A stretch of 64,000 nt of DNA from NCBI RefSeq assembly GCF_025766255.1, contig NW_026516828.1, positions 18,705-82,704 of the forward strand. Reading direction: 5' to 3'. Positions within the stretch are counted from its first letter, which is position 1. Each line of letters begins with the position of its first letter. Shown in pieces: positions 33,554-45,385 of this stretch. This stretch comes from Zychaea mexicana. Taxonomy: Eukaryota; Mucoromycota; Mucoromycetes; Mucorales; Lichtheimiaceae. A model generated the notes under the pieces. The model had not been told where the DNA came from and ran no database searches. It saw only the letters and a list, made by a program, of their open reading frames with translations. The position numbers and the translations under genes are program-made.

Positions 33554-34775
33554 TATGCTGTAATTTTTTTGTTTCTCATCAATTTCTTCTTCTTTCTTTT
33601 TACCTGTCCATTACAAGCTCGTCAAATACTGCTAAGCACTCAGCGGACAATCCCTGAAAGGGATGTACTTCAATAGATTCCAATAATGCATATTGAGTGG
33701 CTGTCAAGATTGTCTCGAGAAAACTGCTGCATTGTGGGGAAATCAAGTTTGCTATATTCGACAGGCACAATCTACATCGTACAAAGTAATAGGATCAGTG
33801 TCGTTCTATCTTTCTAATTTTGAAATAAGTAATAGAAAGGGGTGATCATACTTGGTATTAATGTCGGTCTCGTTATCCCAACCATCACCTAGTAGCAGAT
33901 TCCTTGCAGCTACTCTGAGCAATCGATCCACAATCGTCTCGTGTTTTTCTGCCATTCTCTCCACAAACAATTTTTCGTTTCCAGTGATAATCTCTCTGCC
34001 GGTCTATCAAAAAACAAGTATATATCAGGATTTGGAGAGCTAAAACAATCGCAAGTATCGAAGCATCATTATTCGTACATAATGAAATGACTGGATCAAC
34101 TTGTCGGCATCGCCTAATTCCGCTCTTGCTCTTGAGCTGCAGTATTTTCTTCATTCGGACCACTAACAGCAGCATTCGGATCTTCCAAAGAGCCTTGGCT
34201 CAAAGTTGTTGCAATTCTTGACCCTGCTTGCTTGGCACCTTGTTCTAACGTTCTTAGAGCTTGAACGCGATATGCTTGCGAGGAGGTTCTCTGCAAAATA
34301 TCATGCCAGAGTTATTACTGCGCTGCACTATAGCATAATAAATCAAAGGATAGTTTCGTTTACAAATTACCTATTGTTCCAATTCGTCATAGTGAGCTCG
34401 CCATGTTGCCGGTACATATTTTGTCGGTCTTTCCATAAGAGAAGGCACAAAACGTTAGTACATTCAAGTTGAGCGATGTACATTATTGAATTGTTCAAAA
34501 GATGTATACTTTATATGCAGATCAGGTCGTATAGCACGCACTTCTGCGATGAACCTTGTCCTCCAATAGTTGAAGTATGTGTCAGGTGAGTGAATGGCAG
34601 TGGAGATTGAGAAGTCTGCCAGTTGCGCAGCGTATTTGACAAGGAAACCCAACAAGCACGGTTTTTTACAATTGCGAATATAGTAACTCAGTTCTGTAAA
34701 AGACAATAATGAATACTATGCTGTTTGTTAGCGCATAAATAAAAGATTGCGCCGTACCTGATTGTCCTGTATACA
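33554..34775 (-). pseudogene. 5' half of the expanded-family gene, cut by element A (left inverted-repeat arm)
   Basis: Minus-strand exons in order: ELSYYIRNCKKPCLLGF to RPDLHIK (about 34695-34507), KYVPATWRAHYDELEQ, SSQAYRVQALRTLEQGAKQA through SGPNEENTAAQ, IITGNEKLFVERMAEKHE with LLRVAARNLLLGDGWDN, and LSNIANLISPQCSSFL with ECLAVFDELVMD. The last donor is followed by a short segment ending at the 7-bp target duplication of element A. It begins inside exon 1 (the ATG present in the copy at 27994 is missing), so it also lacks its own start. The mirror copy is at 38395-39560. Confidence 0.65.
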
Positions 34776-34834
34776 GGATTTTTCATCTCCTAGCGGACGT
34801 TTGAACTTTTATTTAGGCAGAAGGGATTTAATTT

Positions 34835-35240
34835 TAGGCAGAGTGGACATGAATTTAATCTGAGTAGACATGAATGAAAGTTAATCTGGACATGAATAAT
34901 AATTGATCTGACATGAATGAAAATCGAGCTGGACATGAATGAAAATCGATCTAGACATGAATGAAAATCGAGCTGGACATGAATGAAAATCGAGCTGGAC
35001 ATGAATAAAGATCGATCTGGACATGAATATAAAACGATCTGGACATGAATATACATCGACCTGGACATGAATATAAATCGATCTGGACATGAGTAAAATC
35101 AATCTAGACAAAATAAAAATCAATCTGTACATGAATGAAAATCACTCTAGACAAGAATAATAATCAATTTAAACATGAATAATAGACAACCTGGACATAA
35201 TAACAGTCAACCTGGACATAGTTTTAGTCAACTAAGACAT
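34835..35240. repeat. 21-bp tandem repeat, left arm
   Basis: About 18-20 units of TGGACATGAATGAAAATCGATC, variably diverged, period close to 21 bp. Because 21 is a multiple of three, every frame reads as a seven-residue repeat (such as SCPDRFI FMS), so the open frames here are artefacts. Confidence 0.9.
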
Positions 35241-36342
35241 AATAAAAGTTGAAGTAGATAATATATTAAGTGTAGCACAGCAGAATATATTATGAGTACT
35301 TAAAATTTTCAATCCTAATAGAAGTTAAGCAGTACAAAGCCAATGTCAAGATGTAGTAGTATGGCTGTTTCACTCGTGACAAGAAGCTTGTAGGCTAATG
35401 TACAGGAAATGGCAAGGGTGCGTCAGAGACTCACTGTGCGCATAAGCCTATTTTGCTGCTGTGGGAACAGGGCCTGAGCGTTTCCCCTCATTTCACTTTA
35501 CCCGGGTTGAGTTAACAACCAAAGATCCTTTTTTTTCTCATTACCATTCACCATGGCAAATCAACAGCTTCGACGCACATTTGTAAATGGCTCCTACTCT
35601 CTTCACAATGAATAAAAAACAAGGAAAACAAAACGGCACAATCCACGGATTTATTGAAAAACGAAATGAAGGTAACTGTTTTCTTAAAAAAAGCATGTGC
35701 TCAAGATTTATAAAGGAGTAGACCGCCGTTACTGCTGCTTGAAAAAACGCTGGATAAGTGAACAAGGTAAGGAAAAGGTTATCGGTTATGCTTGAGGTAT
35801 AGCTTTAGTGGAGATATTATCATTCAGAATTACTGCTTCTTTCTCATTTTCTCTGTATATACTTGATGCACCATCTTGCACCAATCCAACGTCAAACTTA
35901 CGTGCGTAATACAACATCGTCCTCTACCTGCACAAACCATTCGTACTCACAACAAGAACGACGCAACAATCTTCTTCTCCATTACTCATACACAATTGTA
36001 TACAACATGACGCTGATCCGCCATTGACTTGCAAAATATACAGCCTGACGCATTTATTTTTCACTATCATGTACGCCCATATTACACGATGACGACTATG
36101 ACGCCGGTCTTTTTGTTTTAATACTTGTACGCTCAAGCACATCATCATCGTAATGACGGTCATCTCTTTCTTTGCTGTTTGTATTCACATCAATGCGATG
36201 ACAATTATATTCCTATGATGCATACACACCACCACAACTATAATCCTCCTCTGCAATTCGCTGTGCTCGCACACACACGATGGCAACAACGATTACCTTT
36301 TTCTTTTTGCATATGCCAACACGAACATCGCCGGTCTTGATG
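35241..36342 (-). other. Inner part of left arm: short coding-like pieces
   Basis: Holds a minus-strand open piece at 35765-35541 (identical in the right arm at 37394-37618) and, near 35915-36050, a piece reading EYEWFVQVEDDVVLRT followed by a GTAAGT donor. W-F-V-x-x-E-D-D-V resembles the DxD-type signature of GT-A glycosyltransferases, but an upstream in-frame stop and the lack of more sequence make it at best a fragment. Confidence 0.3.
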
Positions 36343-37054
36343 GATAAGGTAGTTATATATGCTGATGGGTGGTATGTAGGGCTTTATTATTGTTACTGTA
36401 GATGTTATGGTTGGGATGAAAAAAATAAAAGTAACAGATCATACATTATGTAGTCATTATGTTTCAGTTGTCTGCATAAACGGGTGTGAGATGGGATTGC
36501 ATGTTATTACAAGTGCTTCTATAAAAACTATAGATATAGCTCTGGGCGGTGATGATAATATGGCAGGGACAAAAAAGAAAAGGCGTTTGTTGTTATGAAG
36601 GAGGAAGTTTCTTTGCTATTACAACAGCAACTTTATTTGTTGTTAATAACAACAACTATGAACAACCGAAAAGTTACTACCCTTGACGACTCGCTACGCT
36701 CCCTCTCATTCGACTGTATGTAGAGTTCTTGCACTCATTCCTAATGAAATCGTGTGCGTTCCTGCTGCTCGATGGCAGATCTTCAAGGATCGCATCTCGG
36801 AATTGTGTGGCTACAAATGGGTTCACAAACGCGAGACTGTGTATGGCACCAGACGCTCTGCCATGCAATATCAAAAATTACAATAACCATCCTTCACCCC
36901 GAAACAACATCCTTCGCACCTGTATAACTCTTGTAGAGCCTTCTTCGTTGTCTTTCTTATATAACGGTCAACATACTTTATTTTCATCCAATCCACAGTA
37001 ACACAAAAGGAAAGAAACCCGTCAGTTATCCTTCCTGCTATCTACAGCTCATTT
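36343..37054. other. Spacer at the centre of the inverted repeat
   Basis: About 700 bp of unique sequence. One plus-strand open piece (NEIVCVPAARWQIFKDRISE then LCGYKWVHKRETVYGTRRS, about 36740-36880) looks coding but is not recognised. Confidence 0.35.
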
Positions 37055-37904
37055 TCCATAAAGACCGGCGATGTTAACGTTGGTATATGCAAAAGGTAAA
37101 AGTAATCGCGTCAGGCTGTATATTTTGCAAGTCAATGGTGGATCAGCGTCATGTTGTATATAATTGTGTATGAGTAATGGAGAAGAAGATTGTTGCGTCG
37201 TTCTTGTTGTGAGTACGAATGGTTTGTGCAGGTAGAGGACGATGTTGTATTACGCACGTAAGTTTGACGTTGGATTGGTGCAAGATGGTGCATCAAGTAT
37301 ATACAGAGAAAATGAGAAAGAAGCAGTAATTCTGAATGATAATATCTCCACTAAAGCTATACCTCAAGCATAACCGATAACCTTTTCCTTACCTTGTTCA
37401 CTTATCCAGCGTTTTTTCAAGCAGCAGTAACGGCGGTCTACTCCTTTATAAATCTTGAGCACATGCTTTTTTTAAGAAAACAGTTACCTTCATTTCGTTT
37501 TTCAATAAATCCGTGGATTGTGCCGTTTTGTTTTCCTTGTTTTTTATTCATTGTGAAGAGAGTAGGAGCCATTTACAAATGTGCGTCGAAGCTGTTGATT
37601 TGCCATGGTGAATGGTAATGAGAAAAAAAAGGATCTTTGGTTGTTAACTCAACCCGGGTAAAGTGAAATGAGGGGAAACGCTCAGGCCCTGTTCCCACAG
37701 CAGCAAAATAGGCTTATGCGCACAGTGAGTCTCTGACGCACCCTTGCCATTTCCTGTACATTAGCCTACAAGCTTCTTGTCACGAGTGAAACAGCCATAC
37801 TACTACATCTTGACATTGGCTTTGTACTGCTTAACTTCTATTAGGATTGAAAATTTTAAGTACTCATAATATATTCTGCTGTGCTACACTTAATATATTA
37901 TCTA

Positions 37905-38325
37905 CTTCAACTTTTATTATGTCTTAGTTGACTAAAACTATGTCCAGGTTGACTGTTATTATGTCCAGGTTGTCTATTATTCATGTTTAAATTGATTATT
38001 ATTCTTGTCTAGAGTGATTTTCATTCATGTACAGATTGATTTTTATTTTGTCTAGATTGATTTTACTCATGTCCAGATCGATTTATATTCATGTCCAGGT
38101 CGATGTATATTCATGTCCAGATCGTTTTATATTCATGTCCAGATCGATCTTTATTCATGTCCAGCTCGATTTTCATTCATGTCCAGCTCGATTTTCATTC
38201 ATGTCTAGATCGATTTTCATTCATGTCCAGCTCGATTTTCATTCATGTCCAGATCAATTATTATTCATGTCCAGATTAACTTTCATTCATGTCTACTCAG
38301 ATTTATTCATGTCCACTCTGCCTAA
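37905..38325. repeat. 21-bp tandem repeat, right arm
   Basis: Same repeat as in the left arm, opposite orientation: ATTCATGTCCAGATCGATTTT units. Confidence 0.9.
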
Positions 38326-38379
38326 AATTAAATCCCTTCTGCCTAAATAAAAGTTCAAACGTCCGCTAGGAGATGAAAA

Positions 38380-39560
38380 ATCCTGTATACAGGACAATCA
38401 GGTACGGCGCAATCTTTTATTTATGCGCTAACAAACAGCATAGTATTCATTATTGTCTTTTACAGAACTGAGTTACTATATTCGCAATTGTAAAAAACCG
38501 TGCTTGTTGGGTTTCCTTGTCAAATACGCTGCGCAACTGGCAGACTTCTCAATCTCCACTGCCATTCACTCACCTGACACATACTTCAACTATTGGAGGA
38601 CAAGGTTCATCGCAGAAGTGCGTGCTATACGACCTGATCTGCATATAAAGTATACATCTTTTGAACAATTCAATAATGTACATCGCTCAACTTGAATGTA
38701 CTAACGTTTTGTGCCTTCTCTTATGGAAAGACCGACAAAATATGTACCGGCAACATGGCGAGCTCACTATGACGAATTGGAACAATAGGTAATTTGTAAA
38801 CGAAACTATCCTTTGATTTATTATGCTATAGTGCAGCGCAGTAATAACTCTGGCATGATATTTTGCAGAGAACCTCCTCGCAAGCATATCGCGTTCAAGC
38901 TCTAAGAACGTTAGAACAAGGTGCCAAGCAAGCAGGGTCAAGAATTGCAACAACTTTGAGCCAAGGCTCTTTGGAAGATCCGAATGCTGCTGTTAGTGGT
39001 CCGAATGAAGAAAATACTGCAGCTCAAGAGCAAGAGCCGGAATTAGGCGATGCCGACAAGTTGATCCAGTCATTTCTTCATTATGTACGAATAATGATGC
39101 TTCGATACTTGCGATTGTTTTAGCTCTCCAAATCCTGATATATACTTGTTTTTTGATAGACCGGCAGAGAGATTATCACTGGAAACGAAAAATTGTTTGT
39201 GGAGAGAATGGCAGAAAAACACGAGACGATTGTGGATCGATTGCTCAGAGTAGCTGCAAGGAATCTGCTACTAGGTGATGGTTGGGATAACGAGACCGAC
39301 ATTAATACCAAGTATGATCACCCCTTTCTATTACTTATTTCAAAATTAGAAAGATAGAACGACACTGATCCTATTACTTTGTACGATGTAGATTGTGCCT
39401 GTCGAATATAGCAAACTTGATTTCCCCACAATGCAGCAGTTTTCTCGAGACAATCTTGACAGCCACTCAATATGCATTATTGGAATCTATTGAAGTACAT
39501 CCCTTTCAGGGATTGTCCGCTGAGTGCTTAGCAGTATTTGACGAGCTTGTAATGGACAGG
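38380..39560 (+). pseudogene. Right-arm copy of the 5' half of the expanded-family gene
   Basis: Exons as in the left arm but on the plus strand: ELSYYIRNCKKPCLLGF (from 38466), KYVPATWRAHYDELEQ, SSQAYRVQALRTLEQGAKQA, IITGNEKLFVERMAEKHE and LSNIANLISPQCSSFL, with a GT donor after DELVMD near 39560. There is no start codon and no 3' half: downstream it runs into the element A remnant and then the CACTA element. The exon before the EELSYY exon is cut at CTGTATACAGGACAATCAG. Confidence 0.65.
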
Positions 39561-40288
39561 TAAAAAGAAAGAAGAAGAAATTGATGAGAAACAAAAAAAT
39601 TACAGCATAGAGGAATAAACATTAACACGATGTTAATAAATTTTCTTTAAATTTTTTCTAAACTGACAATTTTTTTTATTCTCGGAGTTTGAAATCGTGC
39701 ATACTGTTAAATTTTATTTAAAAAAAAAAATAAATACCTCCCATATTATTTGGCATAAAAAATTCAAATAGTTATATTAAATACTGAACTTCTTATTAAT
39801 AAGAATAGTATGATTTGTTCTATTAAAGATTTAATGGAGCAGGTTATGCATAATTATTTTGAAGATGAAATGTTAGTTAAAGATATTGAAAGTAAGAAGA
39901 TGATTATGAATAAAAAAATTAATGAAGAAATTAATAAAGTTAAAGATAATTATTTTTGGTATGTTAATACAAGCGAAAATGTGTGTACTTACATACATAA
40001 AAGAGGTAAGAAAAATGGCCATATGTGTCACAGAAAAATTAATACTAATCTTAATGGAGATAAACCTAAACCTGATTACCTTTGTACTATACATAGTAAA
40101 CTTCATGTTCCAAAGAAAAAAAATAAAAAATCTACAAAAAAAATAGAAAATCCTAATTTACCATGCATAATTGTTAATGATGGTGATTTTATACATAAAA
40201 CTAATAACAAAAGAATAAAAAAAAGAAAATCTAGAAAAATATATATATGCAACAGTGGAAGTTTTAACCTAGAAAATGTACTTAAAGG
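39554..40288 (+). mobile_element. Element A', truncated copy of element A
   Basis: Right-arm copy of the element A end that carries the accessory ORF. It is cut at 40288 by the CACTA element. The transposase part is missing. Confidence 0.7.
39810..40288 (+). pseudogene. Truncated element A accessory zinc ORF
   Basis: Same protein as at 33353-32862 (VCTYIHKRGKKNGHMCHRKI, DYLCTIHSK), truncated at its C-terminal end where the CACTA terminus begins; the frame runs on for nine codons into the transposon (TAPVERYP) before a stop. Confidence 0.6.
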
Positions 40289-40340
40289 CACTGCGCCCGT
40301 AGAGAGGTATCCATAACTTTTCAAAGTTATGGATTTTCGA
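40289..40340. repeat. Left terminal and subterminal inverted repeat of the CACTA element
   Basis: CACTGCGCCCGTAGAGAGG followed by the palindrome CCATAACTTTTCAAAGTTATGG. Confidence 0.85.
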
Positions 40341-41739
40341 TAAATTGAAGTTGGGAGATGGGGGAAGCCAGTACCCCAAAGTTTTGAAGGGGGGACAGAA
40401 GGGCTGCAAGTGAAAAATTAAAAAATACAAGATATTTTCCAATATATGGGGGTAGACATCTATGTGAAGCATGAAGGTTACAAGTGGAAAAGCAGCAACT
40501 TCAAGGCAGCTTCATTCAAAATTGGGGGTGCCACCACAAGCTAATAAAGAAAAAGCTCTTGCCAGATGCAAAGGTCTCGACAGTATATTAGGGGTACCTG
40601 TTCAGGGAATGTATACTTTTTATCAAGCAAAGGGGTCACAGGAGGAGAAAAAGCGGTTAAGGGTTGCAATAATATTGATTGGAGTGGGGACACGGATTTC
40701 AATCTGGGCGGGTTTTTTCATAGTTGCTGCAGCAGACGTACTCAAGGAGTATGATTTTGCAACATGCTAAGCAATAAAAGAAAAAAGAAAATAAAGAAAA
40801 GCCGCTTCTGAAGAGAGTCCGGATAGCATAGTCATCGTTCAACCGTTTATACAAAAGCTGCCGCTATTGACTTATTGTTGAAATGACCTGCTCAAAGGAA
40901 GCGGGCACTCCTTCCCCTTTTATATTAAGGGGACACATCAAAAAAGAAAAAGAACATAAAGTAGTCAAGCGATGGGCAACATATATGGAAGCAGCTGCAA
41001 ATACTTTTATTTTATTCTGTTACAAGAAACATTATGCTGTAGAACAGGGCCAAGAGAGAAGTCCAGCACCTGATATGCAAAGCAGGAAGTAGTACCAAAG
41101 TAACGAAGACGCCGCACATTTGCAAAATAGAAGAGCATTTTTATCTGAAAGTAAATGGTAGATGGGGTCATTTTTCATTACCACCACTATTTTTGCCAGG
41201 CGATTTTAACGTTAAACTTGCAGAGTTCGTAAGACCTCAAATTTTGAGTTAAAAGTTGGTAATTAGCACATTGACTTTTGCAGCTTTCTTTCTGAATGGT
41301 GTAATCGGAAGTTGCCAGTAACGGAATTAGAATGGTTGCGCGTCGCTGATTAACAGAATGTGAGAAAGTGAATTGGATCGAAATGGTGCCGTCTGAAAGG
41401 CAATGCGAAGAGACGGCGCATCGATTTGGGAGGAAGAGTGCGTGAAGGAAGAAATGAAAGACAACCTTTTCACGAGGCACCAGTAGAGAGAAATGTTTTG
41501 GTTTATCAGAAAAAGGCTACTCAACCTTATGCGCTCACGTAGCCTCGAAAATCAGATACAAATATTTCATTTGATATTTTATTACAGACTCCTTTTCTAT
41601 AAATAATCTGATGTAAAGACATACCGAATACTTCGTTAATAACAGCACGCGACGCAGAGAAGGACGTTGGGTAGTAACGTATATGGGCACCCGATTGCTC
41701 GATGGTGTATTTGTGCTGCCACGATCTTTTGTTTGCTAG
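40341..41739. other. CACTA 5' internal region without recognised gene
   Basis: Plus-strand open pieces at 40471-40770 and 40883-41092 are adjacent and moderately coding-like but unrecognised; they could be exons of a small element-encoded gene. The rest is non-coding. Confidence 0.3.
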
Positions 41740-42030
41740 CAACATGTGCTCATGCCTAAATTAACAATAATTAAAAGTGATCAGTAACGTTCATACGTAG
41801 AAAAAAAACGTTTGGTATTATCATGTGCTTATGTCGCCAAGATGCTTCTTGAGAAAGGATCAATAAATTGGTGGTTAGCAACGTGCGCATACTGCCAAGA
41901 AGCTTATATTAATATAAATAAAAAAATAAGTAGTGATGTTGATACCGCTGTTATCATGCGCTCGTGGCGCCAAGATATTTCCTGAGGAACAATCAATAAC
42001 GTGGTCGAAAACATGCGCGTAGCGCCAATG
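41740..42030. repeat. Spaced short motif upstream of the CACTA transposase
   Basis: A motif close to CATGYGC...GCCAA recurs about five times: CATGTGCTCATGCC (about 41744), CATGTGCTTATGTCGCCAAG (41822), CGTGCGCATACTGCCAAG (41882), CATGCGCTCGTGGCGCCAAG (41956) and CATGCGCGTAGCGCCAA (42012). Two of these sit in a roughly 120-bp tandem duplication. They end about 170 bp before the transposase ATG and are candidate transposase-binding or promoter sites. Confidence 0.55.
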
Positions 42031-42200
42031 TGCAAATTAAAATAATAATGAAGTAGTCTGATGCGTCTGCACCGTAACGATGAGTGCTATAATATAGATA
42101 AAGAATTGATTGTTAGAAAAAGATATAAAAGAGAGCGAAGAAAGCAACAGACTTATTACACCACCACTGATATTCTTCACGTACCCTTGTTTCCTTGACG

Positions 42201-45200
42201 ATGTCCAACTTGAACGGCGAGTTCATGTTATGCTTTTGTCGAAATTGTCGGGCACATCCGGAGGGATACCGTCGAGTCACTCTGAGAGCGTATACTGATC
42301 ATGTCAGGGCTGACGAACAGTATAATTTACAGCAGGAATTCAACGGTACGGTAGCAGAGCTTTCACAGAATAGTTTTTACGCTCGTATCAAATGTTGCAT
42401 TATACTGATCCGCCATATGTAGATCAAACTCTGCCGATGGTGGATGGGGGCGATATGCAGATGGAAGTCGATGATCCACAGCTGCCTGATCATAACGCCG
42501 ACGTATTTGATGATGGTAATTTTGTTGATGATATTGATTGTGAGTTGCGATGTTGCACTGTGTTGCGCTTTGTTGAACTGACTGTGTGTTCCTTGTTGGA
42601 ATCTAGTTGTTGAAGCTGCGGCGGATTCCGGTGTAACCTTGCCGTATGAATCATTTGGAGGTGACCAACCAGTAGCGGATCAAGAAAGAGATGACGATGA
42701 ATTGATGTACCAGGCTGACGACGTCGAATTCGATAATGTAGTCGAAGATGATACAGCAGGTTAGTGGTAGTAATGGTGCTAGAAATAATGTGGAAAAAAT
42801 ATCAGGGTTAATAACTGCTATGCAATAGATGAACCGCCAACAATCCTAGCCGCAACAAACCCGCTCGATTCCGTCCCACAACCATTGATATTCGTCTTCA
42901 TCTTCATTTGTTTATTCCAACTCCACCACCTATCCGAGCGTGTCGCATCCATGCTGATCACATTCATCATAACCTTGTTCGCCGGCCTTCACATCCTCCC
43001 GAAAACACCATTATTCCGTCTACAATTGCTGGGATACGACAAGCTATTGGCTTTAACCGGTTGACACAGGATCTGCGAAAATATGTTGCCTGCAGCAAAT
43101 GCCACGCCATATATCTGCCGTCACCAACGTTGCACGAGCGATGCACCAAGCCAAGCAGCATAATCGACGGAGATTCTTGTAATACACCTCTATTTAAAAC
43201 AACCACCAACAACCGTCGCTCCCCTATTAAAGAATATACTTACCATCCCTTACAACAAGCCGTGAAAAGGTTCTTCATGCGTCAAGGTTTCGAGGACAAA
43301 ATCCTTGGGTGGCGAAATCGTCGGATTCCAAGAGCAGGAGATCTCGGCGATGTGTACGATGGCATGAAATGGGTCAGTCTCCAGGATTCCAACAATACCA
43401 CCTTTGTTGAAGACCCACGCTCGTTGATGCTGACACTTAACGTCGATTGGCTTGCGCCTTTTGACACCGGTTACTCGTGTGGCGCCATTTACATCACCAT
43501 CAACAACCTCCCTCGTGCCGACCGCCAAAAAGTTGAGAACGTCATACTTGTAGGTGTTATGCCTGGACCAAGTGAGCCGAAGACCTATGAGATGAACCAC
43601 TACCTTGAGCCATTAGTCGACGATCTCATTGCTCTGTACGATGGCATTGAAATGAGCACATTCCAAGAACCACAAGGCACACGGATTCGCGCAGCTCTGC
43701 TTAACGTTACCTGCGATATACCTGCTGCTCGGAAGGTTGGTGGTTTCACCTCGCATGCCAGTACGCGAGCATGTAGCAAATGCACGCGCGAGTTTGTCGT
43801 TTTTCCAGGCACTACAAAGCTGGATTATTCAGGTCACCAAATTCCGTCCTCGGACCTGCGGACAAAGGAGGGTAACCTACGCGACGCGCAGCAATGGCTA
43901 GCAGCAACAACACCAAGAGCACGGTACAACGTCGAGCGTGAGACAGGGACGCGCTGGTCGCAGCTCCATCGTCTTCACTACTTTGATCCAGTCTCGTCCG
44001 TACTTATTGATGTGATGCACAATTTGTTTCTGGGGACTGCCGCTCGGATGGTGTCTGGATGGAGGACTTTTGGTTATTTCCGTGAAGCTGACTATGAGGT
44101 TATGCAAGAGCGCGCTGACGGGATTGTGTTGCCGCCTGGAATGCCTACCCTGAAGCGCAAGATCCAGCGCAAGTTTGGCTTCATGACGGCTGAGGACTGG
44201 AAGACATGGACGCTCGTCTACTCCGCATTTGTCCTCAAACCCATCCTCCCTCCTGATCACATGGCGAACTGGATGCTTTTCGTCGCTGCGTGCCGCCACA
44301 TTGTCCAAACCACGGCCACATATGAGCGTCTCGACCAAGCTCACATTTTATTCGAGCGTTTCATATGTGGTTGTGCAGCATTATACGGTCCTGATTTTGT
44401 TACGCCCAACATGCATTTGCACTTGCATTTACGTACCACCATCGAAGACTTCGGGCCGGTCTACGCACATTGGTTGTTCAGCTTCGAGCGATACAACGGT
44501 TTCTTGAAGGACGCGTACACGAACCAGAAGGACTCTTTCGAGGTAACCTTCATGAAGCGATTCATCGAGAAGGCCGGTGCTCTTGATTTCGTGACGAACG
44601 AGGCTCACCGCTTTGCTCAGCTACCACAACAGCTCAGGATGCTTGTACGAATGGCCGGTCAATATGTATCCTCCCTCGTCTCATACACCAGCAATGACAC
44701 GCCATTCGACCCGTATGCTTTCGTTCAATTATCCTTAGACACGGATATCGACGTGGATGGTAGCGAGCCGTTGCCCCCTGACACGATCAGTTCCATGACA
44801 AGTGGAAAACAACACGGCTGCCAGATGATCGCGTAAACCTGCTCGTCAGCTTCTATCAGCAACATTATGATCAAAATACCGTCATCAGCGCCCAGTCTGG
44901 TCAACGACCGATCCATCCTCACACACTCATAGTGCACGACGGGGTGGAAACATTTCGAGCAATCGAGATTTTCGGACAGACTTACCGCTCAGCAACTTCG
45001 AGATCTTTGCGTGGGTCCTACATTCAAGCCTTGTTTATTCAGGGTAATGGAGTCGTTGCGTGGACCGGCCAAGTCCAATTTTTTTTCAAGCACAATCTCC
45101 TCGTTGATGGCAGACAGAAGACGCACTCATTTGCCTTCGTCCGTTGGTATCGCGCAGCAGCAAGGCAGCAACGCTTCGAAGATGAGGGCCTGGAAGAGTG

Positions 45201-45351
45201 GTTGAGCAGTTTTATGGCAGAAGGAACTGACTCCATCTTGCCTATCCACCGGATTCACTCGCAGGTGGCCATTGTCAAGTTCGGCTCGCAAAGAATTGCC
45301 AATACTGCAAGAGTCATAGTGATACCGCTTGCTAGGAAAGTGTTTTTGTAG
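42201..45351 (+). pseudogene. CACTA transposase (tnp2/Transposase_21 family), frameshifted
   Basis: The first exon starts at ATG 42201 with a cysteine cluster (MLCFCRNCRAH). Acidic exons follow (VDDPQLPDHNADVFDD, ending 42538; then a segment from about 42607 to 42760; then one from about 42831). The large conserved block, 42908-44836, contains YVACSKCHAIYLP, LMLTLNVDWLAPFDTGYS, LLNVTCDIPAARKVGGF with ACSKCTREF, VLIDVMHNLFLGTA and WLFSFERYNGFLKD, which cover the DDE/RNase-H core of the family. A C-terminal piece, FRAIEIFGQTYRS to IHRIHSQVAIVKFG, ends at 45351. Two frame breaks separate these: near 43000, between the hydrophobic FVFIFICLFQLHHLS part and STIAGIRQAIGFNRLTQDL, and near 44815, just before DDRVNLLVSFYQQHYD. 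The copy is therefore probably inactive unless the breaks are sequencing errors. Confidence 0.85.
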
Positions 45352-45385
45352 AAAAAAATAAAGATTGCGATAAAAAAAAAGAATT

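Larger units (their letters stand above)
32875..36342 (+). repeat. Left arm of a large inverted repeat
   Basis: The reverse complement of 37055-40288. Matching runs include the element A accessory ORF, the host gene half and the 21-bp minisatellite. Differences are rare substitutions. The left arm carries about 235 bp (36053-36287) absent from the right arm, just inside the inner end. Confidence 0.9.
37055..40288 (+). repeat. Right arm of the large inverted repeat
   Basis: Mirror of 32875-36342. Its outer edge coincides exactly with the first base of the CACTA element at 40289. It contains the same 75-codon open piece (37394-37618), minisatellite, host gene half and element A accessory ORF. 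Confidence 0.9.

Noticed and set aside
34790..38350. Seven-residue repeat proteins (SCPDRF / IFIHVQ type) in both arms
   Set aside because: The 21-bp tandem repeat is a multiple of three, so all frames stay open; no start, splice or family support.
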